Positions 1 to 27,539 of a stretch of DNA of 64,000 nucleotides are shown one piece after another (position 1 is the stretch's first letter; every line of letters begins with the position of its first letter). The notes under the pieces were generated by a model. It was not told the DNA's origin, did not search any database, and saw only the letters and a program-made list of their open reading frames with translations. The stretch comes from Himantopus leucocephalus (taxonomy: Eukaryota > Chordata > Aves > Charadriiformes > Recurvirostridae). Location: contig RSEF01000001.1 of NCBI GenBank assembly GCA_003993805.1, positions 203,029,129 through 203,093,128 on the forward strand. The letters run 5' to 3'. The translations under genes were made by a program, and so were the position numbers.

Positions 1-112
1 CACCAGCTGTGTCAGGAAGTTATCTTCCACACACTCCAGGAACCTCCTAGACTGTTTCCTCTCCGCTGTATTGTATTTCCAGCGGACTGGAACTTCAGAA
101 AAAGACTGTGTT
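1..112 (-). repeat. Old CR1/L3-like LINE fragment at the window edge
   Basis: The phrase GGAAGTTATCTTCCACACAC and the following CTCCAGGAACCTCCTAGACTG resemble the antisense of an old amniote CR1-type LINE, recognised from memory of that family. It is truncated by the window start and fades out after about 112. Confidence 0.5.
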
Positions 113-1639
113 TACTGTAGTTTCAAAACAAGATATGTTCATGAACAGAGCAAAAAAGCGTTGCCAGTGTCACTGTCAGTTGTAAATGACAAAGTTGCAG
201 GACTTAGCTTTTATCACCACAGAGGATTTATTCTCTTGAGAATTATTTATGGAAAAGAAATACTGAGCTAAGAAACAAGGAAGTTATTGATAAACTAAAT
301 TTAGGTTCCAACAAAAGAAAACAGAAGTGAGTACACCAGACAAACTGATATAGTCAGATCCTTTGGAAACACCTGCAGAAGCTAATGAAAGGCTAAAAAA
401 ACCAAACTCATCTTTATGATACTCAGATAAGGTTGGACTTGACCATTGAGCAAATGGGGCTTTGAATAAAAGCAGTAGTATAAGAGAGGTAGATTTGGAA
501 AATGTTCTTGAAATTGTGAGATTTCTGACCCTCTCCTTGCACCCCTATTTTCATTTGAATCAAATTTATAAACAAGTTTTTTTATTTGCAATCAGAAAAA
601 CATCTATCAAAAGTTCCCCTATTCAGCATTTCATCTTACCATAAATGGGAATCTAACAGTATTGTATGGTAAAAGATTATCAAGAACTTTTAAGATTGGT
701 TTCCCATTTTTGCTGAACACTGGTTGCTTGGATAAAACTTTTTTCAGGTGTATCTGTTCATCTCACACATTACCATAAATCTTGGAGTTTTATTCTATCC
801 TTTCACAACCCTTACTTAAAACTTCTTAAATGACCTTGCGCTTGCTTGTAAGATCTGAGGTTAAAGACGATCAACCTGTAAAAAGCTACGAAAGATTACA
901 ATTATATTGAAGAATTGCTTGAATGGAGCTGGCCTATGAATTAAAAAAATCTGTTCACTATCTGTAAAGATGGCCAATTTACAAAACTCACCAGGAAGTC
1001 TTGCAATGAAGACCCATATACAACTGGAAAAGTAGACTGAATACCGTCTTTTCATTTGATTTCAGTGTTACCTTCAGCACAATAGGAACAGTATTCCAGC
1101 TAAGAATAAAAGACACAGGGCTAATCCAAGAGAGATCTAAAAATACGAATCTCTAACACTTTAATACTACAGAATTGAGAAATATTTTAATCTCTCAAGA
1201 CTTGGTATCTCTTTCTAGAGATACTGTGGTTGCAGAAGCATTTCATACCCAAAATTGATTACAATTTCATGATCCAGTAGTAATATATTTTCCATTTTAT
1301 GACCACACAGCTTCCAAAAAAACTTTTAGGGATACATCATCTTTTTTCCTCAGGAAAAGAAAATGGCACCATGTTCTCCCTCTCATCATGATGCAGTCAG
1401 GATACGTCGCAAAAATGTCCTCCTTCGCTGAAGAGGTTTTGTATTTCACTGCTTTCTTCACATTGTTCCTTATTTCATATGAGCTATTTGATCTTTCATA
1501 TTCTTCTTACTCACACCTGCTACCACTTCCGCCTGCCCCCCAGCTTCTCTTCTATTGATTTGTCATGAGCTGGATTTTAGATTTTGAAAAGGCAATAATT
1601 GAATTTTTTAAGACAGTTTAAACAGTGAAGATGTAACAC

Positions 1640-2256
1640 ATTCACAGAAAGGCTGAGGCTGGAAGGCACTCCTGGAAATCACCTGCCAACTTGTTGAGGG
1701 TGCGCTCTGTCCCATTGTCCAGGTCATTAATGATGATGTTAGACAGCACTGAACTCAGTGGGGATGCTCCACTAGTGGCTGGTGTCTAGCTCAACTTCGT
1801 GGCACGGATCACAATCCTCCAAGTCCATCAGCTCAGCCAGTTTTCAATCCACCTCACTTCACTGTGCACTTATCTAGTCCGTACTTCATTAGTTTGTCTA
1901 CAAGGATGTTATGCAATGCAGTGTCGAAAGCCTTACTAAAGTAGGGATAAGCAACATCCACTGCTTCTTCCCCATCCATCGAGCTAGTCATTGAAGGCTT
2001 TCAGGTTGGCTAAGCATGACTGCCCCTTCACAAATCCATGCTGACTACTCCTAACCACCTTCATGTCTTTCGAATGTTTGGAAATGGCTTCCAGGAGGAT
2101 TTGATCCATCACCTTCCCAGTGATTAAGGCGAGAGTGACCGGCATGTAATTTCCCAGATCCTCCTTTGCCCTTCTTGAAGGCTGGGGTGACATTTGGTTT
2201 TTTCCCCTCAGGAACCTCCCTTGATTTCTATGACCTTTCAAAGAAAGTGGCCTCAC
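1640..2256 (-). mobile_element. CR1 LINE fragment, antisense, with reverse-transcriptase remnant
   Basis: Read on the minus strand, 1984-2256 gives a decayed piece of CR1 ORF2 reverse transcriptase: PVTLALITGKVMDQILLEAI followed by SSQHGFVKGQSCLANLKAF. This matches the GKVMEQILLE...SQHGF.KG.SCLTNL hallmark of CR1. The adjacent 1640-1983 continues toward the CR1 3' end and finishes with GGCTGGAAGGCACTCCTGGA (plus-strand view), close to the CR1 terminus. The copy is 5'-truncated and too broken to be active. Confidence 0.85.
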
Positions 2257-2520
2257 AATGACTTGCTTATATGAAGCAAATGATTTTATATATCTCTATA
2301 GCCTTCTCTATTGTGAATTCAAAAATCTCCAAACAGCACGCCTTCTATTTTTCTGATTGGAAGGCCGGTAGTACTGCAGTAATATATTCTGTATTTCTAG
2401 CTTCAAATCTGCATTTGTACAAAGTTGACAGACATTACTCAATCAAGAGCTTGACTTAACAGGCCAACAACAATGTCCAAAAAGAAAGTAAGCCAAATGC
2501 ATTCTCATTTGCACAGCAGT

Positions 2521-2614
2521 CNAAAAAAAAAAAAAAAAAAGGAAGTTTGTTTGGATTTTTTGGGGGGGGCTTGGGGGTGTTTTGCTTTGGTTTTTTGTTA
2601 TTGTGGGTTTTTTT
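2521..2614. repeat. Poly(A) run after an N, then G/T-rich low-complexity tract
   Basis: N at 2522, 18 adenines (2523-2540), then a G/T-rich stretch with a run of eight Gs, a run of five Gs and TTTTGCTTTGG. The N next to the homopolymer suggests an assembly join or base-calling failure. Confidence 0.8.
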
Positions 2615-2997
2615 CAAAGTCACTGGCATGAGCATCGAATATGTAGCTTTGCAGTCTCTTCTGATCATTTCTACACTTTGATTAGTTACTGGTTTGAAAG
2701 TTTAATCTAAAACATAAAGAAAATGTTCAGAAAGGCAGACAAGGGAGTAGTCATGTTCCCTGCAAACAGCAGCATTAAGAAACACTAGATAATGTTATTT
2801 TAAGTATAGAATATTTAGAATTACAGTAAATTACAACTCACAAGAAAGCATGTTATTACAGCCTATGCAAGAAAACAAGGTTCTGCTAGACACTTTGTTC
2901 TTTTGTGACCTCATGAAAGCACACACTTACATAACGAAAAACACCTTGGAAACAAAAGTCTTGGGAAACACAACAGCTGAGAACCAAAACAGTGACC

Positions 2998-3019
2998 GGG
3001 TTTGGGTTGGGTTGGGGTT
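2998..3019 (+). repeat. G-quadruplex-capable G/T tract
   Basis: GGGTTTGGGTTGGGTTGGGG at 2998-3017: four G runs with 2-3-base T loops, followed by a T run. A textbook parallel-quadruplex motif on the strand opposite the CDK8 RNA. Confidence 0.85.
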
Positions 3020-3989
3020 TTTTTTCCTCCTTTGAAGAAAATCACCAATAAGTCATCACAATACCTTTTGGGAAATAATGCCTATTATCTGTTTACATAC
3101 TGAAACAGGATAGAAGACCACCCTGCTTTTAAAAGCTGTTAAGTTCTTTTGAGTAACGTGCACAGCTTTTCCTACTATTTGGTTTTAAGCATTCAGGTTC
3201 ATCCCTTCAAATGATCGGTTTTCTAACCACTCGAGCAGGACCAAAGGGCATTCCTGTATTTCTGAAGTAATCTTGAATATTGATGAGGGAGACATCCTTG
3301 GATTCAAGAGCTCTAATGTGGAAAATGGTAAATTGGCAGGGTAAAAGTTCCATATATTTAACTTAGCCTAAAGCACATACTTAAGTGATTCACAGCCAGA
3401 GCCTGGAAAGTGACTAAGATGATGTCTACAAAAAACCACCCTGGCAGTGGCTTCTCCTCATTTATTGTTAGAAGAATATCTTTAATGGTCCCGCTAATCC
3501 CAAACCTGGCAGCAGGTATCCTTGGGAAGAGTCCAGGTCCCAGGAAGCTACATTCCAACTGTATTAAAGCTTGTCTGCGTGAAAGCTTATTAAAAACAGT
3601 GCTCATCCCAGAGCAGCAGTTTAGCTGAGCTGCACACTAGGAAGGCATTAAATAGGCTGCAGTATCCTGGGCTAGCGCTCGTTTGCAAATGGTCACATCC
3701 ACAGTGACACAATCCCAGACTAACTAGGACACGGGCGTTATTGACAAAGGCTGAGATTGGCATTCCTCTGGCAAGAGATAGGAGGGGAATGGGAAGCAGG
3801 AGCCCAGCACGGTGTTACCCGCTTCCATACCTGGCCTGCCAAGGGGCAGCTCAGCTGTTCAGCACCCGCTCACACCACACACAAATACACACACCAGGGA
3901 ATTTAGTCCAAAAATTTGGGAACAAAAGAAGTGTTTCATCATAGCGTCTCACCTACAGTAGTACAAGTAAGAGCTGTGAGGTTTCCTCT

Positions 3990-4036
3990 GGGTTTTTTTG
4001 TTTGGGGGTAGGTTTGGGTTGGGGTTTTTTGGCGGG
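3990..4036 (+). repeat. Second G-quadruplex-capable G/T tract
   Basis: G runs at 3990-3992, 4004-4008, 4016-4018, 4021-4024 and 4034-4036 separated by T-rich loops. Same strand and composition as the tract at 2998. Confidence 0.75.
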
Positions 4037-6194
4037 AGTAAGTGGTTGGTGGTATGTTTTAAGCTGCACCACATCAGTGCTTTAAACAGTTTTTGTGCAC
4101 AATCTATTATTAATTTTACATTTTGTGAATATGTTATTAATTTAAATCGCAGACTAATCTTACCGTCACCACACAAAACCAGTGGAGGTGTGCTCATCTC
4201 TTAGCCGAGACCGGATCCTGACACTGCAGACAGGCCTACTACACACTGATATCAAATACAGATGCACTTTTGAATGTTAACAGGCATGGCATATAAATTG
4301 CCGTACCATGCAAAGGGATGCCTATTTTGAGGCCATTACTTCAAGAAATCTTCCAAGCATACCGCTAAGTCCATCCTTTCTTTCCTCATGCTACTGAGGA
4401 AGCAGATTGATGGAAGTAGATACACAGCCAGTCTTCTGCATATGCTTATTTTTAATGTGGAATAACCACTTTGAGCACAGGAAGAAGCCCAATAGCTGGG
4501 TATCATAAAGTAGAAAAAATACTACGAAGAGAAGTCAGCAAAATGCAGTGTGTTTCAAGCATGCTTGATAACTAAATTCAAAATATTATTAAAACTATAA
4601 TTGATGCACTTTGTGGTAATTACGTGAAGTGTTCTTATTTCCTTCCTGCTACAGTCAGAGCATGAATAAACAATCTGCTTTCAATTGCTCTCAGTCATGA
4701 AATTTAAAAAAGCTGAAGAATATGCAAGTCAAATAAGAATTTTTTAAAGGACTGACATTTATTTGTTGAAAAAATTTACTGGTATGTTTCAAAGACATGG
4801 AAAAGCTAACTACTCAAGTACTGCACTATTCAAAGATAACAAATATAATCAACATCTCCCTTGCTCTGACACAAATGGCGAATTGGCTTTCGTGTAACCA
4901 GTGAAAGGAAAAAAAACAGTGACGAGAGTTAACTATTTTAATAGTCAAGTTATTGCTAAGATTTGTATGTATTTCCTTTGTAAAAGACAAACTAGGACTA
5001 GAAAAAAATACAATAGACAATTGTTGTCTTCCTACAGTTTTTACTGTTTCATACAGAATATACTCACTTTACAAATCTCACATGAATTAAGATTCCTCAA
5101 TTCCACCATTATGAAGACAAATTTCAATCTAAGTTTATGTGGTTTTAATAGCCATTATGTTTTACTGCCTGGTTTGCAGATGCTAGCAAGAAAGGAGTTA
5201 CTGTATGCCGTTTTTTGTTTCTGATCACAAAAGTAAAGATCTCAAAAAAAAAAAAACCCCTCCAATACATTACCTACCTAAAAGCTAGCTGCATTAATAT
5301 ATTAAAATAAAGAAAACCCAAAATCCAGAAAACTGTACTTAGATGGAGGATAATTATTTTTCCCAGGAGATGAGCTTTCTTATCCTTTAAAAAAAATCCT
5401 TATCCTATGACAGAGATGTAGCAAAGAACAGATTTTTCTGCCAAAGTACTATATTCTTTAGCTTCCTACCACCCTCAAGCACCACTACTCTTATAATAGC
5501 TCATATATGAAATGAAAGCAAGCATGTTACTTAAGCAACTCTGTGTGTTATCTGTACACATATAAATCTAGCGAAACAAAATACTTAGAAACTACAGCAA
5601 CACCTATCATTTTAAAGGCACAGTAGGAGAAACATAATAAATCCATCCAGCCATCCAATCAGGAGTTAAAATTGGTTATTTAACATGGATATTCCTGAAG
5701 GCTAATATTACAGGTATCCTTGAACAGAAACCCACATCTAAGAACAAGCATTAACATCAGTTATTTTGCTTCGGATCAGAACATACGTGTTATTGAAGTC
5801 CCAACTTGCAAACTTAACTTTGCACCAATACGCCCCTGTCTTGTTAAGACAAAACACTAAGTAGAATCCCTTCTGTTACTCAAGCTATTTCCAGGTACCC
5901 TGATAAAAGCAAGTATGTGACAGAAATAATTCTCTCTTTTCTTCTGCATGAAACATGTGCCTTCTAAATTCAGCTCAAACGGAATGGTTTCAAAGCAACA
6001 AACTCAAAGGTTTCCATGGATGGGGCAGCACAGGCAGCCCCTGCACAGCTTTTATAGGAAGCTCACCAACACAGCTTGACAAGGTTCCAGTGGGAAGACC
6101 TCTCAGACTCTGCCTCAAGCTTTTGGTCTCTTCCTCAGATTATCAAAAGATAGCCAATTGTGATGGTGGTTTTTCTGCTGGAAGAAAACCTCAT

Positions 6195-6228
<34 letters not shown>

Positions 6229-7832
6229 TCAGAAAATGAGATGGTAATAGTCTTTTCCAGTTGCCAATTTAAACTGTATATGAGCTACAGACCTAGATGT
6301 GAAAGGCTCTGTAATAAATTACCAATCTCCTGAGCCATCCAGTTAACAACAGGCATGATTCTCTTTTTAAACTCCATTATGCTTAAGTTCATATGTTTTC
6401 TGAAACTGTAGAAAGTAAAACATCAAAAAAAAATCTAGATTCTTGACGACAGGTCATTTATTTTCTGTATACCTCTTAAAAATATACTGAAGAGTACTAT
6501 TGCAGGCAGAACATTAGAGTAAGACATTACATTTTGGTTTAAAACAAGGTGTGTCTAAGTCGTAACATACACTATATATTTCTACATTATGTTTTGCTCC
6601 ACTGCTTCATGAGTCATGACAAAGCTGCCACAATCTTTTTGACTTTCTCCCTCCGTGCTATAGCTTTTGTTCCATTTTGAAAACCAGAAGCAAATTAGAG
6701 ACAATATGCATACAATTATTTTAATAAAGCAAAGCTTCCTTGTATTTCAGTTCTGAAAATGGTATTTACCAAAGATAAATCTTTTCCCATCAGTTTAAAC
6801 AGGGACTGGCACTCTGTAGAAGCATTTATTGGGCATGAAAACAGGAGTAAAATAACCAGTCACTGACTACATTTCCAGGAACACTTTTAAAGCTATTTCA
6901 AAGACAAAAAGTGACTCTGGAAGAGTAATATAGAAGCCAGACCAAGCATAGAATAGCACTGGTAACACTGACTCATGGCAATGAAAGGTCAAACTAATGA
7001 TACTGTCATGCACTAATGAGATTTCAGTCATTAGAAGCATCATATATAGATAGTATCATATTTTGATAGCGTTTTTTTCAATTTACTTCTAAGAATAAGA
7101 GCTACAGACAATAGGGTCGGGAAAACTACCCAACTTTAAGACAACAGACAGAACCAGCTGAGTCAACTGTGGGCATATTTCAAAGGCAAATATGTAAGAA
7201 TTGGTAAGATTCACCAATATAAAACACTTCATAGAATTTGCTGGTTAAACACTAACTCAGGTTCAAAATGTCTTGCTTATACTGTAGTTTGGATAAACAT
7301 TAGTTTATTTTCAGAAGTCTTCAAAAGTTGGCATGGCTGTATTTCTGATATATTGCAAATATTAGGAGAAGATAATGGCCTTCAAAAGTTATCTTTATAA
7401 GTAAACCTGATAATTTTAGGGAGGGTTATTTTTTTTTTCCAGCAGTTCTTACAGCCAATCATCCTCTCCCCCACCTACACACATGCCGCATTTAGTTATT
7501 TATCTTGCCTGCAGTGACACTACCAGAGGCATTTTCTATACCTCACCATGCCTGTTATTTAAATGAACACTTTTAAAAATAGTTTATTTAGAAAATCAAA
7601 AAAGGAAAACAGACATCTGATATACCTTGCTGTCATAAGCATATCAGATCATAGTCAGCTTTTAAAATTCACTCTACTAATCAAGGCTGTCTGAATGCAG
7701 TATAAAAATACATATTTATTAGTACATGCCCTTAGCACAAAGGTTTCTGTTTCCCAGCGATATGTATAAAAAAAAACAATCCTTGCCCTCAGTCATCATC
7801 CCAGTGCTAAAACCCATTGCGGATCCACTTAC

Positions 7833-21834
<14,002 letters not shown>

Positions 21835-22007
21835 TCAAAGTGAGCTCTTCATCACCATTCAAAGGACACTCTCTAATTAATACAAATTCTGCATCCTATT
21901 TTCTTTTGATTTTTTCCTTGTTTAATGTCTGGATATACAGCTAAACCGTAAGCTAACCACACTACCTTGATAAAGCTCAAATATAAATTTGCTCTCACTA
22001 CATAAAT

Positions 22008-22057
22008 AGGGATTTAAGAAAAATAATTTTAAACAGGGATTTAAGAAAAATAATTTT
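22008..22057. repeat. Short tandem duplication, 27-bp period
   Basis: The 23 bases at 22008-22030 (AGGGATTTAAGAAAAATAAT plus TTT) recur exactly at 22035-22057 with a 4-base spacer. A young local duplication in CDK8 intron 1. Confidence 0.85.
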
Positions 22058-23659
22058 ATTTTAAATTCAATTTCTTCCACTCCTCCTTTCTCTTATTAAG
22101 GAGAAAACAATGCAAACATTTAGAGTACATACTAGAAATAAATCTAGCTAGGGGCACATCTTCCATAAATGTATTATTACTCTGGGACACAGCAAGTCTT
22201 CCCCGTATTTTGATGAATTCTTGAGTAGCCCAGAAGCAACATCACAGTAACATATTATCTTTTCTTTTCTCGAAACTAATAAAACTACCGAGATTAATTA
22301 AAAAAAAAACCACACAAGGTATCTGTGCAATCTGAAGAATCCAGAGAAATGTTTCTTCAGCTTCAAACATGTATAACAATTAAAAACACCACCACCGCCA
22401 CTGCCCCGTACTCTAACTAGTTATGCACCTTACAGTCATTTATTTAAAATGCAATCCTATTAGTAACTCCAGCTACCAAAAGCAAAATGAAGAAGAGATA
22501 CACTGCAGCAAAAGAAGATATTGAACTCTTGCCCATCCTTAGTCTCAAAGAGCTCAAACTCTTTAAGAGATGGAGTTCTTGCCCTTCCCACCGGTGGGCT
22601 GGCATCCACAGCACTCCTGGGGGACATGGCACTTAACAGCACTATTGCTGTCAGTATTTGGAGTGCTTATACAGCCCCAAATCTCTGGGTTACATAAGAA
22701 TCTGTATTAATTTTTAATGAATCCAGCTTTCACAGCTGTGAAGAATCGCCCTGAAAAAAAATGCAATTCAAAAATCCTAAAGTCAAATAAAACCATAGTT
22801 GGGCATTTAAAAGATATGCACTTGTTTCTTCAAGCTTGCACTAAATATTTGCAAGGCTTTGAATTGCTGTATTCCTACCTGAAACACACACTTTCCCCTA
22901 TTCATCACTACCTTTTTAATCCCTTAAATTATCAGGTCCTGTCGTAGAGATTTTTCATGGGGTTCAAAGACAACCCACTGTCAACAATAACCTTTCAAAA
23001 CAGAGAAAAGAGAAGAAGTGGGAGATTAATGGTCAAAATCTGAACACAGTTAATGAGGAGGAAAAATGAAACAGCGAGTGGGCGAGAGCAGATTTCAGTA
23101 AGAGGGCAATTACATATTTTCAGCAAGATAAAAGAGGGGAGAAGGATACAGGATCTGACACAAACAGGAAAAAAAAAAAGAGTAGGGAGGACAACTACAG
23201 AAGGCATTAAAGAGGTTCCATATAATAAAAACCTAAAACTTCCTTGTCTGGAAGAGAAAGAGCCAACACTGAGCACAAATTCATACATGGCCAAAACAAG
23301 GTGGGAATAGGGAACAACAATCCCCTATTTCTCACCTTAGAGTAAAACAAGTTGCACGAAGTCCAAAACCAAGAAACCCTCATGGTACTAAGCACATAAT
23401 TAAACTGCACAAGTCACGGTGACAGAATATTATAAGGATCAAAAGTATAAGTGGATTTCAAATCAAATTACACAAATTTATGGTGGATAGGGGAGCCACG
23501 GACCACTCCATGAGCAACTACTGAACCCAAATCTGGTTCCCAGCACAGAGATTTCCTATGCTGCTGACAGAAAAAGATACAAGGAAGTTTTCTCAGCTAA
23601 AAATCATTTTATCCTCTACCTGCCTTAGCTAGCAATGGTTCCTGGCTGTTACTGGCTAC

Positions 23660-23950
23660 AAATATGAAGCAAAATGGGTTGGACTAGAGGTTATTCTCAT
23701 TGCCCTATGTGCTCACCTACTTAGTTTTTGAGGTGTTTGGAGAGATCCTGATTTCATTAGAAGCGCTACCCCACCACTGCTACTGTTACAAGCATCACCA
23801 CCCACAGAATACGGAACAAAATGGGTCAAACTAAAGGTTATTCTCATTGCCCTGTTGTTTATCTGCTTAGTCTTCAAGGTATTTGAAAAAGTCAGTATAA
23901 TGAGAAATGCTGCCACACAACCAGTATTATTACAAACATTTCTGGTAGCA
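23660..23950. repeat. Diverged direct tandem duplication, period about 147 bp
   Basis: Two adjacent copies with blocks in the same order 147 bases apart: ATGGGTTGGACTAGAGGTTA (from 23674) against ATGGGTCAAACTAAAGGTTA (from 23821), both followed by TTCTCATTGCCCT, then related CTTAGT...AAGGT/GAGGT, ATTTGA and ATTACAA-type segments. Divergence shows that the duplication is old and not an assembly effect. Confidence 0.7.
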
Positions 23951-26900
23951 CTGTCTACAATGAAGCCTGCCTCACATTTAGGATTGTATGGCTATTTTTA
24001 ATTGATCAAATCTTCTCCAAATTAAGTCTGGACTAAAATTTTCCATACCAGATGGCAGATTTTCTCTGGAAGTTTTTAGAAAAAAAAAAAAAATACTTCA
24101 GCTGTTTCCTGGAACAAAACTGGAAGAACACACTTTCAGTTGTGTATGTTAACTCTTTTACAATCACCGCTTTAATGCTGAGATTTGACAGGCAGGTTTA
24201 AGAACGTACCGTTTGGTCTCCTCAAAACAATGGATGAAATAAGAAGTCTCTGAAAATTAACCTTCTCACATTAAAAGGCAGTTAAAGAACTGAGATCCGG
24301 ACATCCTGTGACCAACCTTGCCCTGCCCTTACCCAGGGCTGTGGGAAATTAACCACTCGCTCATTTGCTCTGCCCGGGTGCTACATGCAGGAACTGAGAG
24401 CAAGTGGCCTCTGCCCTGTCCTCAACCTACCCAAGCAGTTTAAAGGAAATAAAAGCATGGTAAAAAAAAGGAAAAGAAATTACAATTCAGGGATAAAGCA
24501 CATTTTTAGCACCAGACTATACTCTCCTCCAGAACCTTAAAAAAAAAATTACCAAAGACTTCCAAGACTGAAATTATCTGAATTATACACGCACAGTTGA
24601 GATACAAAGTAATAAACCAATTCCTAACACCCTCCAACATCTGTTCTACACTGAGGCTGGTAACACACCGTGGTTACCCACTACACCATTATTACACCAG
24701 CCTTTCCATTAACAGAAGTAGGAAAATCCTACTTCTACCCTTCAGCCAAGCAAGATTTTCTTAATAAAACAGCGCAATTCCTTGGCAGGCAAGGTAACTG
24801 GGCAAATAGTTTTTAAAAGGAGTGATATGAGTTTACAAAAGTGTTATGAAGCCAAAAGAAAGGCAAAACAGAGTGACCAAGCTTATTTTACAAAACTTCC
24901 AAAAATATTTTGCCACTAGTCTGTTCAGAATCATAACACAGCCCAAACGGCTTCCCCATGGTTTTGGATATGGGCAACTTCCTTCTCTGAAGATAAAGAG
25001 ATGTTCAATGACAAGATAGGAAAAAGCAAACAATAAGGAAAAAAAACATCTTCCCCAGCCAACTGTAAGTAACAAAATTGGCCACTTAGCAGCCTGTATT
25101 TTAAGGGCACAGCAAGACTCAAAGCATAATTCAACTAAATTTCTTCCTTCTAACGGAGAGGCCCTGTTAGGAAAACCTATCCATGTTGCTGCCTGGGAAC
25201 AAGATGTTAAGTAACTTCAGCAGCTCCTCCACCTACCAGCAGGCTTAGAAAAGCTGGTCAATCTGCAAACTTTATTTTCGTATCAATATACTCATACTTT
25301 CCTGCACTGAAGCAGGCTGGCATCTCCAGCACAGAAATACTCCCCACTAGTAACTGGCAGTTGTGAGAGCGGTAAGAACCAGAAAACTCACTTTGTACAC
25401 AGCTGCTGGAAATAGCCGTGTTTATTGCGGTCACACACAAACTACATAACCTTGTGTAAAAACGTCACTTCCTGAGGGTCAACATTAACATCAGAGGCAT
25501 AAACTTGAAAAAAAATGGGTAGCTGCAACACCACTTCCAGTGTAGTTTAATGACAAGAACAAATATACTGCAGTATCACCATAAAAGAGCATAACTACAT
25601 AGTTTTGTTCTTACACCTCAAATAAACTAAACACAAAAAATGCCACCTTTCAGAGAAATAAGCTAGTAAGTATTATACTGCCGTTTCCAAATATTAATAT
25701 CTTTTTTAAGTTCTATTGAATTTGGAAGTACAATGGCACCATAAGAAACATTCAGTCTGGGGGAAAAAAAAAATTAAAAGGCGTAGGAACAGATGCCTGC
25801 TGAATGTGAGCACGTTGCGAAGCTTTACTATTAAAATTTAGAAGGATACTTTAAGCATAAATACATTCAGCAAGTGGGAGAAAATATCCTACACACAGAG
25901 AAAAAGGAGACTTACTACCTAAAAGGCAGTTTAAAAAAAAAATCATTTCTACAGTTATTTCATCTCACACATCACATATTTTGTACAAATGTACTGGCAC
26001 AAGATTATAATATATCCTTTATTCAGATCACTAGGTCAGTTTAAAATTCAATTGAGTAATAAAAATAGCAGAAAAAAAGTAGTGAAGCCTTAAAATCAGT
26101 GGTCATAATTCTAAGTTTACTTCACCATTTAAAACAATATATCAAATTCAAAATTAGCTGGTCATAATTTAGGAACAGTTTTGTCTTTAAAACCAAGGAA
26201 ATATAAAACTTGACTGCAGTTAAGTATCTGATGGAAATAGGCTCTACTGTCTTACAACTACCACAGGGAACTACAAATGCAGCATCTATTCTGCAGAAAA
26301 CTCTAAGGAACCTGTTAATTGTTAATGGCTCTTACTCTCTAAAGAATACAAAAATCCTGATAATTAAAAGATAAAGCCGCCAATAAAACACATGGGGTTT
26401 TTTAATTCTACCCTTGAGAATCCCATTATCATCAACAGTAGTAAAAGCAACACATCCTGAGTCAGTACAACTGTCGCACTGTTGCTGGAGTGATTCAGGC
26501 TCAGCAGTATTAACTCAAAATTCTCTGAATGCATTAAATACGTCATTTTGATTTTACTAGCCGAAAATGAATTTGTGCTGCAGAGCATCTTGGCTTTGAA
26601 CAACTCACCTCAGTCAATGCTGAGTAACTCCAACCCCTAAACTGTACAAACAGTAGCACATCTTCACTATTAACAGCAAAACACAGACAGGAGCTGTCAC
26701 ACACACTAGGGAGCCAGGTAAGGCAAACTAGACCAAATGCACTATTACCTAACAGAACTTCAAAAAAGGAAATAGATGAATCGGAGGTTTAATTGTAGTT
26801 TACTTGTAAGTATTAGAATAGCGTTTAACACCAAAGATTAAATTTAAACTACAAACGAAGATAAAGATAACAGAGTTAAACTGTGGTATTCAAGATAGTT

Positions 26901-27539
26901 TTCCTTCTCTCTTCTTCCTTAAGTGCTTTACTGAAATTGAACATAGCAAATATATGGACTTAACGCCACATGTAGATTTCAGATGTTAGGAAGAATTTAG
27001 CAAAACAGCCAGCTATAGGTTAGAATATGAAACTAAAACACCTACGAGCGCAAATTGTAACATTTACGAGACTCACTTGGCATTTTCACTTTGCAGCAGC
27101 ATCATCCCCTGCCTCCTCTCCCAAATCACAGCAATGTTGGGTTTTGGTTTTAAATAAATTAAAATCAGCCTGGTACATACATGACATTCAATGAAGTCTA
27201 CAGGAAGCAGCAGTAATTCAGTTCTTTGGAAGTATCTGAATACACAAATTCAATTTCTGAAGCTGAAAGATTTTAGACGTTTATACTAAATGCCAAAATA
27301 ACTGCTGTATACACAGCAAACACATACACACTAAAACAATACATGTTTTTTTAGAAAATGCAACAAGATGAGGGTAGACTGGTACTCATTTGAATGATGA
27401 CTTGGAAGAATAGAATTACCTCTTTTTCCTCCTCCAACACCACATTTATGGCACCAAACAGTCTTGCCAGAATAAGATATATACCAGGAGTTCTATTTAA
27501 TTTTCGCATTTTATATCTATTAACTACAAATCCAGAAAA

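Larger units (their letters stand above)
1..7832 (-). other. CDK8: CDK8 intron 4, 5' part (continues off the left edge)
   Basis: Noncoding sequence downstream of exon 4. I looked for the next exon ([21 protein letters not shown]) on the minus strand and did not find it, so the intron is longer than 7.8 kb or the rest is missing. Contents are a short old CR1 piece at the left edge, a larger CR1 fragment near 1640-2256, a single N with a poly(A) run at 2522-2540, and three G/T-rich tracts (2541-2614, 2998-3019, 3990-4036). From about 4040 to 7830 I see only AT-rich unique sequence. Open frames of up to about 100 codons there, such as 4901-5224, show no recognisable protein. Confidence 0.85.

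Noticed and set aside
2998..3019. Telomere-like repeat
   Set aside because: The units are GGGTT or GGGTTT without the A of TTAGGG, so it is a G/T low-complexity tract and not an interstitial telomere.
1..7832. Possible CDK8 exon 5 in the left part of the window
   Set aside because: I searched the minus strand for the KPANIL...KIADMGFARLF coding pattern and saw none.
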